Source: Bin55 sp965205545 (lineage in GTDB: Bacteria > Pseudomonadota > Gammaproteobacteria > Pseudomonadales > Azotimanducaceae). Taken from it: DNA of 64,000 bases. The stretch lies in contig OZ242170.1 of assembly GCA_965205545.1 (NCBI GenBank), positions 1,488,001 through 1,552,000 of the forward strand, in the 5' to 3' direction. The first letter of the stretch is position 1. Every line of letters starts with the position of its first letter. The translations under genes and the position numbers were made by a program. The notes under the pieces are model-generated. The model had not been told where the DNA came from. It was given only the letters and a program-made list of their open reading frames with translations, and made no database searches. Of this stretch, positions 58,724 through 64,000 are shown piece by piece.

Positions 58724-60139
58724 TCAGTTTTCGATGGACGAAAGGCGAGCTTTGATTTCCTCGTAAGCTGGAATGACACGCCGCGCCAGCGTATCCTCGT
58801 CAAGCGTCGCGATCAACCGTTCGTAAATGCGTATAGATTCGGCTTTGCCGTCTGAATCGTTGGCAAAAGCACCAAGTTCCATTGCAAGAAGCCCATCAAT
58901 TGGATCCTCCGAATCCAGCAGTGCCTTTCTCAATACAGCGTCGCGTGCACTGGATATCCTCGTAGCGAGTTCATATAGCTCGGCATAGCGTTCATCCACT
59001 TCCTCAAGGCGAAGAATCTTGTCCGCATCTAATTTCAATTGGGCGCAACCACCTTGGAGAAATCTCACTGTATCTTTTCCTCCGAACCTATCTGTGGCAC
59101 GCGCATCTTGTTGTTCCAGAACTGAAACACTCTCCGAGCCATTGAATTTGGACTCGATTGATTCTCCACTTGTAAGATCTTGAAGCTCCTTTAGTTTTCT
59201 CGAGAAGGATTCCTGCAGTGCTTGATACTCGTCCCTCATTTGCCAGCTATCTACCAGCAATGAGTGCTTGCCTTCTGTGGCTGTGGCAATCAAGAGACCA
59301 AGCCTGTCGTGTGCAGAGACCGACAGTGAAGCATTCGGCTCAACAATTGCTTTGGCGCCCGCAACAAAGCAGTGATCGACATAGACATCAACAGCCACGA
59401 CGGTCGCGTCGGAGACTTCGGCCGAGAGCGAGAATTTCCCATCCTTAAGCATTACGTTGCCGTAAATGACATCAACTATTTTGCCCCGCTTGTCATACTC
59501 CTTGCCTTTGACTTCGACGAATGCCATGTTCGAATCCCTAGTTACCGAACTCAGATCGCCAGAGACTGAGAATCGCTTCCAAGGGTTCAAAACGTTGCTC
59601 GCGTTTCCGACTGCTACAAACCGATCCGTTCCTTCTGAAATATAGTCAATTAGAGCAAGCTCAATCTCGTCTCCCGGCGCAACCACTAGGCTAGTTATCG
59701 GCTCGGTCCGTGAAAGCGTGAGTGACTTCGGTTCCACTTCAATTTCTTCCCCGCCGATCGTACGTTTTAGGCCGATTCTTGGCAGATCGATTGGTTCACC
59801 TGCATCCACAGAGACTGTCAGCCTTGTAGGTTTTCGGACCAACCCCCTTGCGACAAGACTGCCGTCGACAAAAGTGCCGTGTCCAAAATTTACGGTTCCT
59901 ACTTTGTCTCCATAGAGCTCCACATCTTTCGAGATGCGAATGGTTGCACCAGACAAGTCGTTCTCAGCCTCTGGGCCATATGACTCCACGGGATCTGTAT
60001 GGGCCACGCTCGTAGTGGCAGACCTGTTCTCCACGGCAATGTAGGTCAACTGAATAGACACGTCGTTCCTGTTGGTCCCGCATGCAGCAAGCAGGAACAG
60101 TGAAACAGCTATAGAAAAGTGTCTCAATTGGTTTTTCAT
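58724..60139 (-). CDS. lipoprotein without a thioredoxin domain (paralog P2)
   Basis: 471 residues from ATG 60139, where a lipobox LLAAC gives a convincing signal. The frame is open to 60184. N-terminal beta-rich region with FSVSGDLSSV and GNVMLKDGKFSLSAEV matches P3 (FTISGDFNDI, GIVMLKDGKFLVEAEI) and continues through the helical middle with GGCAQLKL in place of GCEHVDL, then LDSEDPIDGLLAMELGAF and LDEDTLARRVIPAYEE, also matching P3. It ends exactly where P3 begins its thioredoxin domain. The missing domain is a real loss or a gain in the others, not an assembly break, because a normal stop follows. Confidence 0.78.
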   Translation of the reverse strand: MKNQLRHFSIAVSLFLLAACGTNRNDVSIQLTYIAVENRSATTSVAHTDPVESYGPEAENDLSGATIRISKDVELYGDKVGTVNFGHGTFVDGSLVARGLVRKPTRLTVSVDAGEPIDLPRIGLKRTIGGEEIEVEPKSLTLSRTEPITSLVVAPGDEIELALIDYISEGTDRFVAVGNASNVLNPWKRFSVSGDLSSVTRDSNMAFVEVKGKEYDKRGKIVDVIYGNVMLKDGKFSLSAEVSDATVVAVDVYVDHCFVAGAKAIVEPNASLSVSAHDRLGLLIATATEGKHSLLVDSWQMRDEYQALQESFSRKLKELQDLTSGESIESKFNGSESVSVLEQQDARATDRFGGKDTVRFLQGGCAQLKLDADKILRLEEVDERYAELYELATRISSARDAVLRKALLDSEDPIDGLLAMELGAFANDSDGKAESIRIYERLIATLDEDTLARRVIPAYEEIKARLSSIEN

Positions 60140-60246
60140 TGGTGTGATCGCACAGTTGCATTCTGACCTAATACCTATGACCAAAGTTTCACGCGAACGT
60201 TTATCAGGTCAATATGCCCGATGGCGTCGTCCAACGAAAACAAAAA

Positions 60247-60294
60247 GTGGCATGTCCAGCTTCGGCGCAACGCGCGCGAAGCCGAACATGCCAC
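60247..60294 (-). terminator. intrinsic terminator of P3
   Basis: Imperfect stem of about 15 bp (GTGGCATGT arm and ACATGCCAC, plus GCTTCG/CGAAGC inside) followed on the minus strand by TTTTTGTTTTCG. Ends P3 transcription 25 bp after its stop, so P2 needs its own promoter. Confidence 0.8.
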
Positions 60295-60318
60295 GGCTAA
60301 TTTGTGATTTGGAGCGAG

Positions 60319-62277
60319 CTACCCGCCTAATTCATCGCTGCCAGGATCAGTAGGACTCGATTCTTCGACCTCTTCTTCCGACTCGTGAAGTAGTGGATCA
60401 TCGCCATAGCGCGCCACGAGAACTTCCTCGAGTGCCTCGTGCATCAAATCCTTTTGAATGACACAGCCCTTGCTGTCAAGCAAGTACCCCTTTGGAATGA
60501 ACTGAACGCCGTATTCATTGGCAATCTCGCCGCTTGATTCGACGATTTCGCCAAGGTTCATCCAAGGAAGCTCGTGCTTTTCGGATGCCTCCGCCCACGC
60601 TTCGTGCGTGCTGTCGATGGAAATGGCTACGATCTCAAAGCCATCGTCGTTGTACGCCGAGTAGAACTTCTTGAGATGCGGGAACGTGGCGATGCAGGGT
60701 CCGCACCAGGATGCCCAAAAATCGATAAGAACCAAATCCCGATTTTCGACAACGTCGTAGAGAGCAACTTCGACTCCATTAAGATCGGGTAGGGTGAACT
60801 CGGGAGCTCTTTGTCCAGGAACCAATCCCTTGTCGTTTTGTTCAATTTCTATGGATGCCACAAGCCTATCGCGTTCCGGCGTTAGGCGGCGAGCAACAAT
60901 GTCGTCATCAAGCTTTGGTGCCAGCTCGTCATAGACGCGAATTGCCTGATCCTTATTGTCTGAAAAGTAACCAAATGCGCCCAATTCCAATGCAAGCAGA
61001 GTCACGAACGGATCTGTTGCATTTTCCGCTATGTCGTCCAACGCGTTATAACGAAACTTGGACATGGCATCCTGAGTTTCCGCAAATTCCTTAAAGGTTG
61101 GTGAGGGCTCAGTAGCTTGACGGTCCATGATTCCAGGCCTGACATCGCCAAGATCCACATGCTCACAGCCTTCAGTTGGAGGAATTCCGTCGGCCAACGC
61201 CAGTATTGTCGGCTCTTCGACGTCCTCCGCCATTTCTGCGGCATCTGCTTCCTCGACTCCTTCACTCTCTTCAGCTGCATCGTCGCTAGCACCTGATTGC
61301 GCGGCTTCACGGGCAGCGTCCATTTCAGCACGATACTTGTCGTACGCAGATGTATAGGCATCGATTGCTGCCAGGTATTCTTTGGTTCGCCAACTCTCCA
61401 TCAACTCGGCATGAAGACCAGTATCAGAAGACGCAGATGCAAAAAGCGTTGTAGAGGAACCATGGGGATCCACGGAAAACTCGGAACTCGCCTCGACAAC
61501 GGCTTGACCGGTGTAGTAGTCGTTAGCTTGTGTGGTCAAGCTAACGTTTACGACTACGGGTTCATCAATCTCGGCCTCAACCAAGAATTTGCCATCTTTA
61601 AGCATCACGATTCCAAAATCCGTGAAGCTCTCGTTTCCTTCCTCATCCCAAGTTGGCCCGTACACTGAGACAACACCCATCGACACGTCTCCGTCGATGT
61701 CGTTGAAGTCTCCAGATATCGTGAATTTCTTGCTAGGATCCGCAGCCATTCGCGATTCGCCATAGAGAACCAATCGCGGCGAACGAGCGTCCATGTATTC
61801 GACCAGCGCAAACGACACTTCCGCTCCCGGACTCAGCATAGCTTTGGTTGTCAGTGGAGCATCATTGCCGACATCGACTGAGAGCTCTATTTCTGTTGGT
61901 TCGTCAATGTCACCATTCAAGACAAACTGACCAGCCGCAAAACTCCCAGAAGCGATTTCCATCGCTTCGGATTCGCCGCTGTCATTTGTGACAGTGTGCG
62001 TTACAACAACACTCGCCATGGTTAAGTCAATAGTTGATTCTTCCTCAACCGATTCAGCATCAATATTTGATGCGTCACCTTCTTGATCGCCTGATGTAGC
62101 TTCATCGTTTGCTTCTTCTCCATCTGGTGTTTGCGGTTCAGGCACTACAAACGCGGGATCCGCTTCAACGGCAATGTACTCGCCTGTGATCGTATATTGC
62201 TCTGCAGGACTTGTACTGCAGCCCGCCATAAGCGCAGCAACCAGCAAAAATCCAACAAAACCCAGTAGCTTCTTCAA
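60319..62277 (-). CDS. TlpA-like thioredoxin lipoprotein (paralog P3)
   Basis: 652 residues from TTG 62277 with GGAGG 8 nt upstream. Signal ends at the lipobox LMAGC. Mature N-terminus QYTITGEYIAVE, an acidic linker, beta repeats (GDIDEPTEIELS, EIDEPVVVNVSL), a helical section, an Ala/Glu-rich low-complexity stretch near 330-370, GCEHVDLGDVRP, then a TlpA-like thioredoxin domain with FWASWCGPC (Cys525, Cys528), the cis-proline FIPK and the late LDSKGC. An acidic tail follows. Predicted periplasmic thiol-disulfide reductase or reducing scaffold, fed by the DsbD-type protein encoded convergently beyond P2. Confidence 0.88.
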   Translation of the reverse strand: MKKLLGFVGFLLVAALMAGCSTSPAEQYTITGEYIAVEADPAFVVPEPQTPDGEEANDEATSGDQEGDASNIDAESVEEESTIDLTMASVVVTHTVTNDSGESEAMEIASGSFAAGQFVLNGDIDEPTEIELSVDVGNDAPLTTKAMLSPGAEVSFALVEYMDARSPRLVLYGESRMAADPSKKFTISGDFNDIDGDVSMGVVSVYGPTWDEEGNESFTDFGIVMLKDGKFLVEAEIDEPVVVNVSLTTQANDYYTGQAVVEASSEFSVDPHGSSTTLFASASSDTGLHAELMESWRTKEYLAAIDAYTSAYDKYRAEMDAAREAAQSGASDDAAEESEGVEEADAAEMAEDVEEPTILALADGIPPTEGCEHVDLGDVRPGIMDRQATEPSPTFKEFAETQDAMSKFRYNALDDIAENATDPFVTLLALELGAFGYFSDNKDQAIRVYDELAPKLDDDIVARRLTPERDRLVASIEIEQNDKGLVPGQRAPEFTLPDLNGVEVALYDVVENRDLVLIDFWASWCGPCIATFPHLKKFYSAYNDDGFEIVAISIDSTHEAWAEASEKHELPWMNLGEIVESSGEIANEYGVQFIPKGYLLDSKGCVIQKDLMHEALEEVLVARYGDDPLLHESEEEVEESSPTDPGSDELGG

Positions 62278-62588
62278 TTAAGCAACCTCCGTGATTTGCA
62301 CGTTTCGAGACTATAGTCGACCATCGGCTTCAGACGAACGAAACGCAGCATTCCTTTAATCCTAGCGGTAGTTTAATGCACGAGCGAGGATCTCGCTCAA
62401 GAAACTCGAACTCTCAAATTGCGGTTCAAGCCGCAATGGCTCGTGGCAACGGCACTTTTCGCACCACGCGGAATGCTTGTTCGCAACCAACCCATCATTG
62501 GGCTAGAACAATTGGTTCTTGCTGCACATCCCCGAACCAATGTGGCTGCCTGAGGTTGTGCATATACGTCGAGTTTGGGAAAGAAAAG
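62278..62588. other. promoter region of P3 with nested inverted repeats
   Basis: Non-coding. Contains perfect inverted repeats GAGCGAG/CTCGCTC (62382-62398), ATTGCGG/CCGCAAT (62418-62437) and ATTGGTTC/GAACCAAT (62511-62541). TATAGT on the minus strand near 62311-62316 is a possible -10 for P3 with only a poor -35. Confidence 0.45.
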
Positions 62589-62636
62589 GCGTGCCGACAA
62601 ACCTCGCTTTGTCAAGCGATATCCATTGGCACGCCA
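62589..62636 (-). terminator. intrinsic terminator of P4
   Basis: 8-bp outer stem GGCGTGCC/GGCACGCC with an inner CGCTT/AAGCG hairpin, followed on the minus strand by TTTTCTTTCCC. It lies 24 bp past the P4 stop. Confidence 0.8.
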
Positions 62637-62659
62637 ATGTCAATGAGTTTTAAGGTGGG

Positions 62660-64000
62660 TTAGCCACCCATGTCGTCAGCACCCGGGTCGTCTGAGTCGG
62701 ATTCCGCTTCGGAATCTTCCTCTTCCTCAACTGGCATTTCACCGAATCTGGCAACCAACCGCTCCTCAAGTTTATCCGTATGGATGTTCTTCTCCAGAAT
62801 GCAACCTTCGGAATCCACCAAATAAGCTTTAGGAATGAACTGCACGCCATAAGCGCTTGCAATCGGCCCTTCCCATCCCTCAATTTCACCGAGGTCGATC
62901 CAAGGCAGTTCGTGCTTCTCAGAGCCTCCCTGCCAATCTTCGAACGTGCTGTCGATGGAAATGGCGACGATTTCAAATCCATCGTCGTTGTATGCTGCGT
63001 ACATTCTCTTTAAATCGGGGAACGTTGCGATGCAAGGTCCGCACCAGGAAGCCCAGAAATCAACAAGGACAATTTCACGCTCGCTCAGCACGTCGTAAAG
63101 AGCAATTTCCTCGCCTTGAAGATTCGCAAGCGTAAATTCGGGCGCTTTTTGACCTTGTATCAGGGTCGCGTCGTTCTCTTCCGTCTCGATGTAGCGCTGA
63201 AGACTATCGCGTCTCGGTGCGACCCGTCGAGCGACTAGGTCTGCTTCAAGTTGCGTTGCCAATCTGTCGTAGATCGGAAACGCGTCTGCACGATCTTCGG
63301 AATAGGAGTTGTAGGCTCCCAACTCCATCGCAAGTAGCGAATTTAGAGGATCGTCATCGCTGTTGGCGATTTCTCTCAAAGCGTCGGCCATCATTTCATT
63401 CATCTTGTTTTGAAGCTTAAGGAAATCTGGACCCGAATCTCCCTGTGAAGCCATCATGTCTGCTATTGATCGAGGGGGTGCAACTCCTTTCATTGAAACG
63501 TGCTCGCATCCTTCTGCAGGTTGAGGCAGCATCGAAAGGGCATCCGCTGCGACATCTTCTATACTCGTGGCCGCTACTCCCTCGAGTGCCTCTGCTGCGG
63601 CATCCTCGATAGTTGTAGCCGCAATCTCCTCGGCTGCGTCGTTTTCTTCCATGGGCTCTTCGGCATCAGACTCTGCATCTTCTTGTGCTGCCTCTTCGCT
63701 GCTGGGTTCCTCAGTGTCACCCTCTGCAGCGGCGGCTTCACGCGCTGCATCCATCTCCGCAATGTATGCTGCATACGATTCGCTGTATTCGGTAGCAACC
63801 GTCATGTATTCGTCGGAGAGGTTCCAGCTCTCAACCACTTCTTGGTGTCTGGAAGAATCCGAAGTAGCAACAATCATGTCGGTCGTTCCGTGCCAGGAAA
63901 GCGTGAGCGTCGAACCTGGCTCAATAACAGCTTGTGTTGAATTGAAGCTCTCAGTGCGCAAATAGACTGTAACTACGGTAGGCTCGTCTATGTCATTTTC
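62660..64000 (-). CDS. TlpA-like thioredoxin lipoprotein (paralog P4, partial)
   Basis: 447 residues visible; the frame continues off the right edge (ENDIDEPTVVTVYL at the edge is the beta repeat seen in P1 and P3). An Ala/Glu-rich low-complexity stretch, GCEHVSMKGVAP, then the TlpA-like domain IQGQKAPEFTLANL with FWASWCGPC, FIPK and LVDSEGC, and an acidic tail ending PGADDMGG. Closest to P3 across the domain. The N-terminal signal lies outside the window. Same strand as P3 and P2. Confidence 0.88.
   Translation of the reverse strand, partial: ENDIDEPTVVTVYLRTESFNSTQAVIEPGSTLTLSWHGTTDMIVATSDSSRHQEVVESWNLSDEYMTVATEYSESYAAYIAEMDAAREAAAAEGDTEEPSSEEAAQEDAESDAEEPMEENDAAEEIAATTIEDAAAEALEGVAATSIEDVAADALSMLPQPAEGCEHVSMKGVAPPRSIADMMASQGDSGPDFLKLQNKMNEMMADALREIANSDDDPLNSLLAMELGAYNSYSEDRADAFPIYDRLATQLEADLVARRVAPRRDSLQRYIETEENDATLIQGQKAPEFTLANLQGEEIALYDVLSEREIVLVDFWASWCGPCIATFPDLKRMYAAYNDDGFEIVAISIDSTFEDWQGGSEKHELPWIDLGEIEGWEGPIASAYGVQFIPKAYLVDSEGCILEKNIHTDKLEERLVARFGEMPVEEEEDSEAESDSDDPGADDMGG

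Noticed and set aside
1..64000. CRISPR arrays, insertion sequences, prophage, rRNA genes
   Set aside because: No regular direct repeats with spacers, no transposase or integrase frames, and no rRNA-like sequence were found.

Overview
The window comes from a gammaproteobacterial chromosome. Base composition is close to even, and the flavour is marine or environmental rather than enteric. The main evidence is gene order. Read on the minus strand, one nearly unbroken block runs secE-nusG-rplKAJL-rpoBC-rpsLG-fusA-tuf, then the S10, spc and alpha operons, ending at rplQ (41607 down to 8760). Downstream lies a convergent uvrA. Upstream lie tRNA genes, coaX and birA. The flanks carry DUF1800/DUF1501, SCP2-thiolase/DUF35, PhyH and D-aminoacylase-type genes, a set common in free-living marine Gammaproteobacteria. 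No rRNA, mobile element or CRISPR array is visible. Genus cannot be called from the sequence alone.

Layout: 1-5763 is accessory: an AmpG-like MFS permease (partial), Ogt, an exported PCO/ADO-type cupin, a small basic protein, a one-pass membrane protein and a thioredoxin-fold lipoprotein (paralog P1). uvrA is at 5850-8717. The transcription/translation block is at 8760-41607. It includes the short gene rpmJ and is interrupted between tuf and rpsJ by a lipoprotein, a DUF35 protein and an SCP2-type thiolase (22596-25497). tRNA-Trp, -Thr(GGT), -Gly and -Tyr follow at 41643-42205. tRNA-Thr(TGT) sits 2.7 kb away at 44905-44980, beyond a Cys/Met-metabolism PLP enzyme and a DAO-family flavoprotein, and there is no tufB. 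45203-50328 holds an internally duplicated secreted protein, a DUF2089 regulator with a small membrane partner, and two genes each broken by one frameshift (a D-aminoacylase-type amidohydrolase and a DUF1501 protein paired with DUF1800). Then come alr, a PhyH dioxygenase, coaX, birA, a VOC protein and a DsbD/ScsB-type reductase.

The most distinctive material is a family of four paralogous lipoproteins: P1 at 3916-5763, and P2, P3, P4 consecutively at 58724-64000. Their long beta-rich N-terminal region is shared. P3 and P4 end in a TlpA-like thioredoxin domain with CGPC, P1 keeps the fold but has lost CXXC and the cis-proline, and P2 lacks the domain altogether. The P2-P4 array converges on the DsbD-like membrane reductase, the expected source of electrons for periplasmic thioredoxins. 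I read this as a lineage-specific periplasmic redox or scaffold system; its substrates are unknown.

Regulatory signals that can be read directly include sigma70-like promoters for the S10 operon (22364-22392), the str operon (29949-29977), tRNA-Tyr/Gly/Thr/Trp-secE (42245-42273) and tRNA-Thr(TGT) (45008-45035). There are intrinsic terminators after tuf, P3 and P4, an attenuator-like hairpin between rplL and rpoB, and a set of hairpins between rpsJ and rplC where most relatives have almost no gap. Many genes start with TTG or GTG, including rpsL, rplD, rpmD, rpsJ, rplN, rplX and rpsN.
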